Below are positions 1 to 9,286 of a stretch of 64,000 nt of DNA, in pieces. Numbering within the stretch: position 1 is the stretch's first letter; each line of letters begins with the position of its first letter. This DNA comes from Candidatus Rifleibacteriota bacterium (GTDB taxonomy: Bacteria > Muiribacteriota > Ozemobacteria > Ozemobacterales > Ozemobacteraceae), in the NCBI GenBank assembly GCA_015232575.1, contig JADFZL010000019.1, forward strand, positions 1-64,000. The letters run 5' to 3'. Both the position numbers and the translations under genes were made by a program. Under the pieces are notes generated by a model, which was given only the letters and a program-made list of their open reading frames with translations, was not told the origin of the DNA and searched no databases.

Positions 1-243
1 TAAATCTGAAGTAATTTTCAGATCAGGAGAAGAAGTAAATCTGACTTTTAATTGAAACAGTTTCCCAAATACACATTGAATTTTCCCTTTCAATATGTAA
101 TTTTCACCTTCCTTTGACTGTTCAATTATCAATCTGAGCTGTTCAGGCTCAAAGTATTTAACAGGCATGGTTGCTGATAAAGCATGAATCTGCAAGACAC
201 ACAATAAGAAAAAAAGCCACAATTTTTGAATATTCAAATGCAT
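1..243 (-). CDS. Secreted ~175-aa paralog family protein, cut by the window edge (N-terminal part)
   Basis: Only the N-terminal ~81 codons lie in the window; the frame is open to position 1. The start is the ATG complementary to 241-243, preceded by a GGAGGG ribosome site. It begins with a hydrophobic signal peptide and matches the gene at 2125-2637 almost base for base, including the 5' leader up to about position 325, so it is a recent duplicate. Function is unknown. It lies directly downstream of a putative metalloprotease gene, the same pairing as 7919-9286 with 7330-7866. Whether the copy is complete cannot be judged here. Confidence 0.75.
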   Translation of the reverse strand, partial: MHLNIQKLWLFFLLCVLQIHALSATMPVKYFEPEQLRLIIEQSKEGENYILKGKIQCVFGKLFQLKVRFTSSPDLKITSDL

Positions 244-716
244 ATAATCCCTCCAAAAATAATATTTTCCGTCGAAACTTCGAGCATTATTCACTTTGTC
301 TTCAATTTCCCAAAAAATCATTAAGCGGTAGTAATCCGAATGCCACTTAAGTACGCAAAATCTTAAATAAGGGGACATATTTACTTGTTAATTTCTATTG
401 GGCTGTCATCTCGAACGAATGTGAGAGAACTCCGTAATTACGAGATATAATGACCTCTTAATTAAGATTTGCGGTACTAACTTGAAAGTCGTATAATACG
501 CACACTATACACATAAAAAAGACCTCAGAACACCTGAAATTAAAGGCTTTTCCCTTGTTTTTGAAGCGGTACGCATTATACTAATACGTACACTATTAAA
601 AAATGCTAGAAAGAACCTTATTTTTCAAGAAAAAATCGAATTTATAAATCTTAAAGTGTACGCTTTATCCGATTTTCAGGGTACTAAGTGAAAATTATAG
701 TTTAATGAATGTGTAT
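244..716. other. Intergenic stretch with a decayed inverted-repeat element
   Basis: No convincing gene is seen on either strand. Positions 244-325 are the duplicated 5' leader shared with 2638-2718. Around 409-470 lies a degenerate copy of the dispersed element that begins GTCATCTCGA (better copies at 9470, 15138, 54615 and 63602). Two similar A+T-rich motifs, TATAATACGCACACTATA near 490-507 and a related one near 577-596, could be promoter-like but have no clear partner box. Confidence 0.5.
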
Positions 717-2099
717 TTACCAAGATCCAATGAAACCCTCAGAACTATCTTTATCTTTCGTTTGAGCTGGATCAACCGGAGGAATATCACTTTGAGGAAA
801 TATTGTACTATCCGATGCCGATGCATCTGAAGTATTAATCAGATTGCTGCCTGAAGCAATCTGAGTTCCAACTGAAGTAGAATGGGAAATATTGTTTTTT
901 GAAGAGTCTGTGGCTATTGGCGTATTGGGAGAAATTGCAGTATTGGTAGCTATTTCAATGTTTGTTAAAGATTGAGTGTTAGTTGAATTGTCATCAGAAG
1001 CAGATTTCGGGGGTTTTCTACGAGATAGATAACTCTGAGTATAACCGGGAAAAAAAACTTCCAGGTCTTCTTTTGGGAATTTATATGATGTATTGATGTC
1101 GAATATTTCAAGAACTTTGGCTGCATCATCTGGATAACGAGACAAATATTTTTGCAGGAAACCTGTTATATTTTTTTCAGTCTTGTTGATTTCAATAAAA
1201 GTTTCGTAAATCTTCCTATAACCATCAGGGATTTCACTGGCAATCTTAAACATTATTCCTGCAACGATGTTTTCTGTTTTCAAGAGATCCTGCGGAATAA
1301 CATCCTTCGAAGATATTGATTTTGTCTCATATTTTGGAGTGTCTTTTGTTGAGGAGGGGTCTTCGTACATAAGATAACTTGAAGAATAAAAACCGGCAGG
1401 AAAATCATAATACTGGTTGAATTCAGCCCACCCCTCAGTAAAAGCAGATAATTCTGAAGTAACCTCATTTTCAAAATGCTTCCCGTCAGGTCCGTTAGTA
1501 CTCCTGCAGTTCCGATCAAGAACATGCGACATTTCGTGAATCAAAGTATTTTTACAGTCTCCAGAAAGAGATGAAAGAAGAAGCTCATTATCCCATGCAC
1601 AAGGCCAGAAATTCGTTCTCAATTTTTCTCTGTCAGGGCATTTTACAAAAGTTGTATCACAGAGATTAACTATTATTTTATTCTCTCGTATTTTGCAATT
1701 TGCTCCGAATTTCAGACGTGTTTTCATTTTTACGGAGCTGCTGTATTTAAAAGCTTCAAGGAGTCCAGCCTGTTCAGTACTCAAATCTTTTTCAGAAGTC
1801 ACTCGCATTACCTTCAAAAGTTCAGATACTGAATTGACTACCACATCCTCACAGTTATAGCCCATTAATAGTTTGGTTCCTGTTTTATTCGATGCACTTT
1901 TGATGCCCGTGCCCGTGCCTGTATCTGACCCAGTAACAGTCAGAGATCCGGGTACTTCAGAAATTACTCTTATATATCTGAATTCAAACTTCAGATCTTC
2001 CTTACTTTGTTTTTCAGTAGAGAATAAGAATGATATTGGAAAAAAGAAAAACACAGCCAGAATGGTGAGGAAAAACGTTGAAAGATTGCGTTTTTTCAT
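717..2099 (-). CDS. Putative secreted zinc metalloprotease (HEMSH motif)
   Basis: A 460-residue protein with a strong N-terminal signal peptide or membrane anchor. Mid-protein it carries L-I-H-E-M-S-H, a zincin HExxH signature. About 30 residues later comes A-F-T-E-G-W-A-E-F, whose Glu could be the third zinc ligand as in gluzincins. The C-terminal ~90 residues are Ser/Thr/Asn-rich and end in E-G-F-I-G-S-W. The start is supported by a GAAAGGAATC ribosome site. It is a clear paralog of 7919-9286, sharing the E-K-D-L-S repeat region, D-T-T-F-V and the HEMSH block. Placement as a zincin follows from the motif; the family and substrate are not recognised. It sits between two copies of a ~175-residue secreted protein. 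Confidence 0.7.
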   Translation of the reverse strand: MKKRNLSTFFLTILAVFFFFPISFLFSTEKQSKEDLKFEFRYIRVISEVPGSLTVTGSDTGTGTGIKSASNKTGTKLLMGYNCEDVVVNSVSELLKVMRVTSEKDLSTEQAGLLEAFKYSSSVKMKTRLKFGANCKIRENKIIVNLCDTTFVKCPDREKLRTNFWPCAWDNELLLSSLSGDCKNTLIHEMSHVLDRNCRSTNGPDGKHFENEVTSELSAFTEGWAEFNQYYDFPAGFYSSSYLMYEDPSSTKDTPKYETKSISSKDVIPQDLLKTENIVAGIMFKIASEIPDGYRKIYETFIEINKTEKNITGFLQKYLSRYPDDAAKVLEIFDINTSYKFPKEDLEVFFPGYTQSYLSRRKPPKSASDDNSTNTQSLTNIEIATNTAISPNTPIATDSSKNNISHSTSVGTQIASGSNLINTSDASASDSTIFPQSDIPPVDPAQTKDKDSSEGFIGSW

Positions 2100-2124
2100 A
2101 TAAGATTCCTTTCAAAGTCAATTC

Positions 2125-2637
2125 TTACAACGAAACATCAATGCCAGCAACATAATTTGCCTGTGTTTGAGTTTCTTTCTTTTTTTCAAGCCATTTTATA
2201 AGCTGCTCTTTCAACGACTGAATCGGGTAACTGTTATTATCTGCCATTATTGTTTTTATAAGCTCGTCGTAATCTGGAGAATATAAAACATGAATTTTCG
2301 CCCATGATGGCTCGTTGTTGCTCTTTTCAGACAAATTTTCAACTGTGCCATTAATAATAATTGTTTCACCTGACGCAACTTCATCAGGTATTTTTAAATC
2401 GGAAGTAATTTTCAGATCAGGAGAAGAAGTAAATCTGACTTTTAATTGAAACAGTTTCCCAAATACACATTGAATTTTCCCTTTCAATATGTAATTTTCA
2501 CCTTCCTTTGACTGTTCAATTGACAATCTGAGCTGTTCAGGCGCAAAGTATTTAACTGGCATGGTTGCTGATGCAGCATGAATCTGCAAGGCACACAATA
2601 AGAAAAAAAGCCACAATTTTTGAATATTCAAACGCAT
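2125..2637 (-). CDS. Secreted protein of unknown function (170 aa)
   Basis: The chosen start is ATG at 2635-2637, because GGAGGGATTAT precedes it and a clean signal peptide follows (M-R-L-N-I-Q-K-L-W-L-F-F...A-S-A). Longer upstream starts add an implausible leader. The mature part looks all-beta, with alternating hydrophobics in I-Q-C-V-F-G-K and V-R-F-T-S-S-P-D-L, and ends with a charged helical segment. It is nearly identical to the partial gene at 1-243 and more distantly related to 7330-7866. It precedes the metalloprotease gene 717-2099 in the same transcription direction. A partner, inhibitor or chaperone role is conceivable but only inferred from the conserved pairing. Confidence 0.7.
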   Translation of the reverse strand: MRLNIQKLWLFFLLCALQIHAASATMPVKYFAPEQLRLSIEQSKEGENYILKGKIQCVFGKLFQLKVRFTSSPDLKITSDLKIPDEVASGETIIINGTVENLSEKSNNEPSWAKIHVLYSPDYDELIKTIMADNNSYPIQSLKEQLIKWLEKKKETQTQANYVAGIDVSL

Positions 2638-2778
2638 ATAATCCCTCCTGAAAAAATATTTTCCGCTCAAACTTCGAGCATTATTCACTTTGTCTTCAAT
2701 TTCCCAAAAAATCATTAAGCGCCAGCAATCAACATTATCTTACGTCTTGCCATCAATGTCAGTTGGTTTTATCACCCT

Positions 2779-3270
2779 TTAATCAGATACCAGGAATGAA
2801 GTTTCCGAAGCTGTATATGTAAATGTATTGGTATTCGTAGTTGTAACGCCAGTTGCCGAAGAAGTGCTTAAATGATCAGTCAGGGAAGATACAGGGTTGG
2901 AATCTGCCATGGATGTAGTTATCGAAGCTAATGGTGCAGTAAGAGTGTTACTTGGAGAAAAAATCCGATCTTGTACAAATTCAAATTTTTTCGGGGAAAC
3001 AGATATTTCAATAGTATTTGGAACAGGCTGCTTCAGAAAAGCTTCATATTCTATGCTTAGAGTGCGTCCATTTATTTTCTCCATATTTTTTTTCGGAGAA
3101 AGTTGAAACCGGGGAATTTGCTCATCGCTAATTATTACAGTCTGATTAATGTTGTTAGCAGATTGTTCACGAACAGAATCAACCTGTTCCAAAAAACTCC
3201 CAGCATGAGTTTGAGAATAAGAAACAAGAACGCAAATCGAAAAAATAAAAATCAGGATAATCTTTTTCAT
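2779..3270 (-). CDS. Secreted Ser/Thr-rich hypothetical protein
   Basis: A 163-residue protein with an N-terminal signal peptide (M-K-K-I-I-L-I-F-I-F-S...T-H-A). The C-terminal third is rich in Ser and Thr. No family is recognised. It starts 4 bases after the PilW-like gene at 3274-3972, so it is probably co-transcribed and may belong to the pseudopilin cassette. Product size and position are the only clues to its role. Confidence 0.6.
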   Translation of the reverse strand: MKKIILIFIFSICVLVSYSQTHAGSFLEQVDSVREQSANNINQTVIISDEQIPRFQLSPKKNMEKINGRTLSIEYEAFLKQPVPNTIEISVSPKKFEFVQDRIFSPSNTLTAPLASITTSMADSNPVSSLTDHLSTSSATGVTTTNTNTFTYTASETSFLVSD

Positions 3271-3273
3271 GGG

Positions 3274-3972
3274 CTATCTCCAGCTATTCCATTTATTATC
3301 TGTTGCTTCAGGCAAGTTGATAATGGATGAAATGACAATTTCACGTTTGGCAGAGGCACTACCTTGTAATTTTGGGCATAAGGACAAATATAACAGCAGA
3401 AAATCTTTATAATGATTGCCATCAGAAGACTGTTCTTGTTTCAAGGCTTGTAACTTTCTAATTGGAAGGAGATAAAACTCTTCGACCCTGGAAGCATCTA
3501 ATACAGCAATCGAAGTCTCAGATACCCTTCCATTTGCGAATTTCTCTTCCACTCTTTCCAGGACACAACTATTTTGATCGACAATAGATTTCAACCTGTA
3601 CGAAATATGGCTTCCTGTATTACTTTCCAGAGTAAGATTGTAAAAGACAATGCCTCCATCAGGTGGGTCTAAGGATGTTTTTTCTATTGAATTTCTCGCA
3701 GCATTAAGGATTTTCTGGAAATCAGCATCAGAATCAATCACAGACACTGAGGAGGTGCTTCTAACAACTTTCCTGCACTTCATAATATCTGATTTTATCA
3801 TGAAATATATTCTGGCAAGAGAATTTGATGCATTCAGGGCCTCTGTTCCTGCAATTGAATTCTGAGTTCCTGTCAGCCAGATTTTCTGAATTGAAAACAG
3901 CAGCAACGAGCTGATAGATGCGGCAATAACGAGTTCAGTGATAGTAAAAGCTCTTTGCATGATTTTATTCAT
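3274..3972 (-). CDS. PilW-like minor pseudopilin
   Basis: A 232-residue protein with a class III (prepilin) signal: M-N-K-I-M-Q-R-A then F-T-I-T-E-L-V, with Glu at position +5 and a ~20-residue hydrophobic helix. The residue before the presumed cleavage is Ala rather than the usual Gly, which some prepilin peptidases accept. The start lies just after the PilV-like stop. The order PilX-PilV-PilW-like (4519, 3974, 3274) matches minor pseudopilin cassettes of type IV pili or type II secretion, where these proteins prime fibre assembly in the inner membrane. A second equivalent cassette is at 37045-40657. Confidence 0.75.
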   Translation of the reverse strand: MNKIMQRAFTITELVIAASISSLLLFSIQKIWLTGTQNSIAGTEALNASNSLARIYFMIKSDIMKCRKVVRSTSSVSVIDSDADFQKILNAARNSIEKTSLDPPDGGIVFYNLTLESNTGSHISYRLKSIVDQNSCVLERVEEKFANGRVSETSIAVLDASRVEEFYLLPIRKLQALKQEQSSDGNHYKDFLLLYLSLCPKLQGSASAKREIVISSIINLPEATDNKWNSWR

Positions 3973-3973
3973 T

Positions 3974-4522
3974 TCAATTTTCGGTAAGAAATGCAGTCAT
4001 TTCAAATTTCTGAACAGGAGGTGTTACAGAGCTTTTGTCACGGTTCCATGAAACAGAAGCTGTCAACATATATACTTTTTCGTGATTTTTCAGCCCGCAA
4101 TCTATTGATTTTACTCGAATTGCCCTTTGTACAAAAGGTGTTTCCAATTTAGACAAAATAAGACAAAAACAGGACTTATCCAGAAAAATCTGCATGCATT
4201 TGAATTGTTTCAAACCGGGATTAATCTGCTTTTCATTGGCTTTTGGAAAATAGAATTCTGGAATTGAATTGAGATTTTCAATTATTTCCGGAATAGATTT
4301 TCTACTTTCTGAAGAAATAAGTTTCAGCGCATTTGAAGTTCTGTGCAGGTTTGTAATCTGAGAAAGCAGTTCCGTTGTGTATCTGAGCGCCTGAAGCTCT
4401 ATAAAAGAAACCGGTGTCATTTTTGTTGTCTGTGTCATCAAAGACATTATTGGAAAAAGCATACAGCTAAAAAGAAAAATTGCAATCATTGATTCTATCA
4501 AACTGAATCCTTGACGCATCAT
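3974..4522 (-). CDS. PilV-like minor pseudopilin
   Basis: A 182-residue protein with a canonical prepilin leader: M-M-R-Q-G cut before F-S-L-I-E-S-M, with Glu5 and a hydrophobic N-terminal helix. Its ATG overlaps the stop of the upstream PilX-like gene (ATGATG over TGA), indicating translational coupling. The globular part has four Cys that could form disulfides. The role as a fibre-initiating minor subunit is inferred from the prepilin motif and gene order. Confidence 0.8.
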   Translation of the reverse strand: MMRQGFSLIESMIAIFLFSCMLFPIMSLMTQTTKMTPVSFIELQALRYTTELLSQITNLHRTSNALKLISSESRKSIPEIIENLNSIPEFYFPKANEKQINPGLKQFKCMQIFLDKSCFCLILSKLETPFVQRAIRVKSIDCGLKNHEKVYMLTASVSWNRDKSSVTPPVQKFEMTAFLTEN

Positions 4523-7092
4523 TGTCCTCCTTCCTTTAAATCAATCTGTACTCCCTGCTTGTCAAAAACAAGACCATAACCATCATTAACCGTTTTCAAC
4601 GATGGATTAAACAGAGTGTTATATCTTATTACCCCGCCTGCCGGAAAATTACTCATGGTTGAGTCATCAACTGGAGAAGCAAGTTCTGTTACAGCAACTC
4701 CACCCTTTATGAACATTCTGTTTTTGTTTTTACCATTTGGACTGTTTTTCGAGGAAAGAATCCGACCACCAGCCTTAGAGGCTGCGCTTGTTGATGTATT
4801 CAACGCTACAAGATATGCATGAATTTCTTTATCCGAAGGTATTTTAATATTTCCATCCAAAGCGACGAGAGAAAATAGAACTCCAGGCTTTTTATCATGA
4901 TTTCCAGCACCGCATGCATCAACATCAACAATTTGATCCATGACCGAGAAATTGCCATGTTCAAGTATAAGAATTGCTGGCTTCTGTATTTTTATTGGGG
5001 AAGGCAAACAGAGGTCTCCGTCATCCTTGTTGCGCCGAATAAAAAATACCCCCTGTTTTCCGGTAATCCATGATTCTCCTGAATTGCTAACAGAATCAGC
5101 ATGAAAAATATCTGAACATAGTATCGCTTTCTGCTTACCTTCAGCGACTCCTCTAAAATCAATTAAATGCGTCACACGTGAAAGAAGCCCATTTGAAACA
5201 ATGCTATTGAACGGAGGATCGGACAGTGTTTCATTTCTGAAATTCAACTGCTGCAAATTTCCCAGGAAAACGGTATTTTCATCTGCTGCCGGAGTAAACT
5301 GTTTTGAATCCATGTAACGCCAGATATGAACATTTGTCAGGGGCTGCATTCCCGAATGATAATCCGAAAATATTGATGGCATTTCATTAAGAGTGGTTAC
5401 AGAGTTATTTCCTGGAACCCAGAATGACAGAGCGGGCATTTTTCCAATGCCCCAATCTGATGTGCTTTTCGAATTGTACATGTCAGGAAGAACATCATGA
5501 GCCATCAGATCAAAGAGCATGTTGGCTGAAAAGCCATAACAAAAATTGCCTGATGAACGCGCTTGAATCAATCTGGGAGAAAGCGTTTTCATGGCTTTCC
5601 AGCCCTTCTTTCCGGGAGGATCGTTCGGAGATGGGCAGAGAAAATCATTTGCCTTGGGAGTATTCGAATTCCAGGGCTTAAGTAGAATGGGTTGATTGGG
5701 GCTATAATTTAAGGGGTCCTGAGTGCCAAGAATTATTCCAGAGAAATTTGTACAAGACAGAATAAAATACTGAAGAAATTCAGCAAACGCCGGACCAAAC
5801 AACAGTGTTCTAGACTTCTGACGTCTGTCTCCAAAGGGAAGAACCCAACTGGTTTTACAGTCTTCGCGACGAAGAGCACCGTGAATACCCGACCAGATTT
5901 GCAGACTTGCGGCACCATCGTCATCGGGATTGTTAGTGGTCGGATCAAAAGTATAAAACCCCTGAAAACGCATGCTGACATTGAAGGAATTTCCCCCAGA
6001 ACCTGGATTAAAAATATTCTGGGACGGAATTTGATATGATGATACTCCAAGTTTTCCACTTTTCAAAGTGGAAGGTGGGCAGAGATACAGGTGTCCACCG
6101 ATGCCTGATGAGTCAAGCAAAGAAGAGCTGACATCTTCAGGTTGCGGAGTTCCCGGGTTGGGAGTATAACCGGATGGAATACGCAATGAAATCATGCCTG
6201 ACAAAGTTGTTGGATCACGCAGCCATGTTCCTTTCGAGGTTTGTCCCAGATACACCCAGCCTTTGGTTGAGAGTTCCATTTTTGAGCTTTCAACCGATAT
6301 TTCATGCAGTTCATTAACCTTCTCTATGGAATTATATAATACCAGTGGACGGTAAGGAGTACCATTACGTGTGTCAAAAGAGCCGTCAAATTTGTTTTCC
6401 ACAACATTATAGCAATTTGGATGGGCAGCAAAATGTGAAAAAAGTGTAAATCGTGAATAGGGTCCCGGAATAAATGAAACCATTTTAAATTGATGCTTTG
6501 ATGCCGCAATCTTTGTGACTCCCATGAAATATACTTTTGATATTAAAATCATTTCTCCTCTTCTTTCGAAGGTGTCCCATCCTGAGAGTAAATCTACGTG
6601 AGTGGGAGGATGTTTTCTCAGACGTGACATATTTTTAAGTGTCACACTCATTCCTTGACAAAATGGATTGTTCTGCCTTCCGCCACCCAAAAGCTGCAAT
6701 CTGTCAAAAAATGGCTTTTCAATATTATTTAGACATCTTTGATAGTTTCCGGCTATCTTGTCAAGCCAGTAATCAGGGTTTACAGGTGTCCCGTCGATTC
6801 TGCAAACACCCGTAGTCAGATTAATCTCTTCAGGATCATCTGAATTTGAAAAAAGCTGTGGAAATGTTTCTTCTCTCAGCCTGCTTCCGGTAAGATAACC
6901 TTCAGTCATTATCGAAGATTTAAGAAAATGCAGCCCTTCATTAGCAAGATTGAAGGTAATTTCAGATTCGGAGTCATGAACAGCCTTACGGTTTTGAGAC
7001 AGCGTAACTCTATGATAGGCAAAAAAAACAATTATTAAAAACGAGAAAAGAAGAATAATTGTTAGAACTACAACACCTCTTGAGCTTCTCAA
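4519..7092 (-). CDS. Large PilX-like secreted/pseudopilin-cassette protein
   Basis: An 857-residue protein starting with TTG at 7090-7092, preceded by GGAGGAAC. The N-terminus M-R-S-S-R-G-V-V-V-L-T is a short basic segment followed by one membrane helix, without the Glu5 of classical pilins, as in PilX/GspK-like proteins. The long C-terminal part is Gly/Pro/Asn-rich. It resembles the 796-residue protein at 38267-40657 in plan and local sequence, for example the shared G-F-Y-T, F-P-x-G-G-V-I-x-Y-N and G-V-A-V blocks near the C-terminus. It is the first gene of the PilX-PilV-PilW cassette. Acting as a tip or cargo subunit is an inference. Confidence 0.7.
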   Translation of the reverse strand: MRSSRGVVVLTIILLFSFLIIVFFAYHRVTLSQNRKAVHDSESEITFNLANEGLHFLKSSIMTEGYLTGSRLREETFPQLFSNSDDPEEINLTTGVCRIDGTPVNPDYWLDKIAGNYQRCLNNIEKPFFDRLQLLGGGRQNNPFCQGMSVTLKNMSRLRKHPPTHVDLLSGWDTFERRGEMILISKVYFMGVTKIAASKHQFKMVSFIPGPYSRFTLFSHFAAHPNCYNVVENKFDGSFDTRNGTPYRPLVLYNSIEKVNELHEISVESSKMELSTKGWVYLGQTSKGTWLRDPTTLSGMISLRIPSGYTPNPGTPQPEDVSSSLLDSSGIGGHLYLCPPSTLKSGKLGVSSYQIPSQNIFNPGSGGNSFNVSMRFQGFYTFDPTTNNPDDDGAASLQIWSGIHGALRREDCKTSWVLPFGDRRQKSRTLLFGPAFAEFLQYFILSCTNFSGIILGTQDPLNYSPNQPILLKPWNSNTPKANDFLCPSPNDPPGKKGWKAMKTLSPRLIQARSSGNFCYGFSANMLFDLMAHDVLPDMYNSKSTSDWGIGKMPALSFWVPGNNSVTTLNEMPSIFSDYHSGMQPLTNVHIWRYMDSKQFTPAADENTVFLGNLQQLNFRNETLSDPPFNSIVSNGLLSRVTHLIDFRGVAEGKQKAILCSDIFHADSVSNSGESWITGKQGVFFIRRNKDDGDLCLPSPIKIQKPAILILEHGNFSVMDQIVDVDACGAGNHDKKPGVLFSLVALDGNIKIPSDKEIHAYLVALNTSTSAASKAGGRILSSKNSPNGKNKNRMFIKGGVAVTELASPVDDSTMSNFPAGGVIRYNTLFNPSLKTVNDGYGLVFDKQGVQIDLKEGGQ

Positions 7093-7329
7093 AGTTTTGT
7101 TCCTCCGGACAATAAAACCCTATTCAGAAACAAATTTTTCTGTCAAATCAATTGCTCCATGAAACGCTGAAAGCATATAAATGCCAACACGTCCCAAGAA
7201 ATCAGACATAGTGACATTGTAAAACTTATTTCGAAAACTGAGCTGATAGTTTTACTATGATTTTCACAATTTTTGTCTACTCAATGCTTTAAACGGCAAC
7301 CCAGTTTTTGATAAAGAACGCTGAAAATG

Positions 7330-7866
7330 TCATTTTACTTTAAAGGGCGCTTCGAGAAAATAGTGTCCGGAAACAAGACACGCCTTGGTTGATTCTTTTC
7401 GCCTGTTTTCAAGTTTGGAAAGAAGTTCAGTTTTTAGAAACGGGTCAGAATAAGTCTCTGTTTGTTCTTTGACAAAATTTTCTTGCGCCTGATAGTCGCT
7501 CATGTATTCAAAATGCATTTTTACCCAGGATTTTCCATCATGAGGTTTGCTATTCGGCTTGACGATCACCTTAAAAAGTATTTCTGCACCAGAAGCCAAT
7601 TCTGCCGGGGCTTTGTCCATTGTTTCAAGAAGAAGATCAGAGGATGATGTAAACCTTATTGTAAGGGAAGTAAGGTTTCCAAAACAAGCGGAAACTTTCC
7701 CTTGAAGTTGAAATTCATTTTCCTTCTTTTCAGCATTCAGATCTGGCGCCAAGGCAATTTCAACATCATTCGGAGCTAAATATACAGCGGGTGATTTCGG
7801 CGAATAACCATGAACGCAAACTAGTTGTAAGAAAAACAATAAAAATAATGAAAGGTTTCGAAACAT
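7330..7866 (-). CDS. Secreted protein, diverged paralog of the 170-aa family
   Basis: A 178-residue protein; the start at ATG 7864-7866 is supported by AGGAGG and a signal peptide (M-F-R-N-L-S-L-F-L-L-F). It shares the family blocks F-T-S-S-x-D-L-L, A-S-G-x-x-I and S-W-x-K-x-H with 2125-2637. It lies directly downstream of the metalloprotease gene 7919-9286 with a 52-base gap, repeating the protease/partner pairing seen at 1-2637. Function is unknown. Confidence 0.7.
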   Translation of the reverse strand: MFRNLSLFLLFFLQLVCVHGYSPKSPAVYLAPNDVEIALAPDLNAEKKENEFQLQGKVSACFGNLTSLTIRFTSSSDLLLETMDKAPAELASGAEILFKVIVKPNSKPHDGKSWVKMHFEYMSDYQAQENFVKEQTETYSDPFLKTELLSKLENRRKESTKACLVSGHYFLEAPFKVK

Positions 7867-7918
7867 ATTAAAACCTCCTGTTAAAGAGTTGAATTCAAGA
7901 AAAGAATTAGTTGTACAA

Positions 7919-9286
7919 TTAAAACTGATCATTAAAGCCTTCCTGGGACTTCCCGTCGACCGGAATTGATGTCGGTGTTGATGTTTCGATTGAGATTGTA
8001 ACTGAACTGGTCGTTTGAGTGGAAGAAGTGCTTTCTACTTCGTAGCCGGTATCAGTGGAGATTACTGTGCCTGTGGTGACAGACGAATCAGTCAGCAGAA
8101 CTTTTGGGGAGCCAACTGAAGCAGATTCAACAATTGGTGGAAAATGTTTATCTTTTCGGTTCTTTACATAATTTTTTACTGAAGAGCCAAACATGTTAGT
8201 TAGTTCTTTATTCGTAAAACGAAAGGAAGTTTCTTTATCAAGAACTTTGATCGCTAAATTGGTATATTCAGGGTACTGTTTTGTAAATTTCTGAATAAAA
8301 CTGATTATATTTCCCTTGCTTCGCAAAAATGGGTCGTTGGTAATAAATTCACGGATTTTTTTCTCGCCATCGGGAATTTTCTTTGACATCAGAAAAAGAA
8401 CCTTGTACACAATTCCCTCTACACTCAACAAATCTGTGGCTTTGATTTTAGGGTCAAGAACGCTGAAAGATTCATAATCAGGTGATCCAGGAGTGCTGGT
8501 AGGTTTCTCGATCTTTATTCGCTCAACGCAATCATATGTAACCATTTTCTCGTTGAAATTGGCAAATCCTTCGTCAAATGCTGTTTCTGGATTAAGTCGT
8601 TCAATTAATGTGTGTCCACCATCCGGGCCGTAGTAAGAGCTATAGGCGCGATAAAAAGTCAAGTGGGACATTTCATGTAAAAGTGTTCTCTTTGATTCTT
8701 TACTTTCCTTTGTTATTCCATAAGCATCCGTAAAAATGCTGGAAACTGCTATAGCTCCAGTAGGCGCGTTAGGCCAAAAATCTATCAATAATGTTTCTTT
8801 GGAGACGCCTTGTACAAATGTTGTATCAAAAAGTTGGACTTCTATATTCCCGTTTACTAATTTTCGAAGTTCCTTAACATCCTTATCATTTTCCAGATCG
8901 AAAGTTTGAAGCAGACCTTTTTGCCCATCACTCAAATCTTTTTCAGAAGCTGCTCCCATTTGTTTGAGCAATTCATCCCTGCTTTTAACCTGGATTTTTT
9001 CAATAGAATAAACATTTCCCCCCATAACGCGGTAGATAAGATTCGGATCAATAAAACTAATTAATGGTGACGGGTTGAGAAGTTTAGTGACCCGAATATA
9101 ACTAAATGACAAACCTGAACTCACAGAGGCGGTTGGAAAGTTCGCTGGTTTAAATTGTGTCTGAGCTGCTGTTTCTCCGAACGCAAAGGGAAGGTTTGAT
9201 AATAGGAAAGAAAGCAAGAATGAAAGCATTATAGTTGCGCCAAGGTTTATTCTGAAACTCGTTTTAAAGAAAAAAAAGTTTTTCAT
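7919..9286 (-). CDS. Putative secreted zinc metalloprotease (HEMSH), paralog
   Basis: A 455-residue protein; the start at 9284-9286 is chosen because AGGTGGGCGCT precedes it and a signal peptide follows. It contains L-L-H-E-M-S-H (zincin motif), then F-D-E-G-F-A-N-F about 35 residues later, which may give the third zinc ligand. The Ser/Thr-rich tail ends S-Q-E-G-F-N-D-Q-F. It is homologous over its length to 717-2099, including D-T-T-F-V and K-D-L-S-x-x-Q. It is the first gene of a probable minus-strand operon running to the left edge. Metalloprotease activity is inferred from the motif; the exact family is not recognised. Confidence 0.7.
   Translation of the reverse strand: MKNFFFFKTSFRINLGATIMLSFLLSFLLSNLPFAFGETAAQTQFKPANFPTASVSSGLSFSYIRVTKLLNPSPLISFIDPNLIYRVMGGNVYSIEKIQVKSRDELLKQMGAASEKDLSDGQKGLLQTFDLENDKDVKELRKLVNGNIEVQLFDTTFVQGVSKETLLIDFWPNAPTGAIAVSSIFTDAYGITKESKESKRTLLHEMSHLTFYRAYSSYYGPDGGHTLIERLNPETAFDEGFANFNEKMVTYDCVERIKIEKPTSTPGSPDYESFSVLDPKIKATDLLSVEGIVYKVLFLMSKKIPDGEKKIREFITNDPFLRSKGNIISFIQKFTKQYPEYTNLAIKVLDKETSFRFTNKELTNMFGSSVKNYVKNRKDKHFPPIVESASVGSPKVLLTDSSVTTGTVISTDTGYEVESTSSTQTTSSVTISIETSTPTSIPVDGKSQEGFNDQF

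Noticed and set aside
1873..2103. Plus-strand frame opposite the metalloprotease N-terminus
   Set aside because: Its composition (V-P-V-P-V-S-D) comes from the reverse of a Gly/Thr repeat in the protease; no ribosome site.
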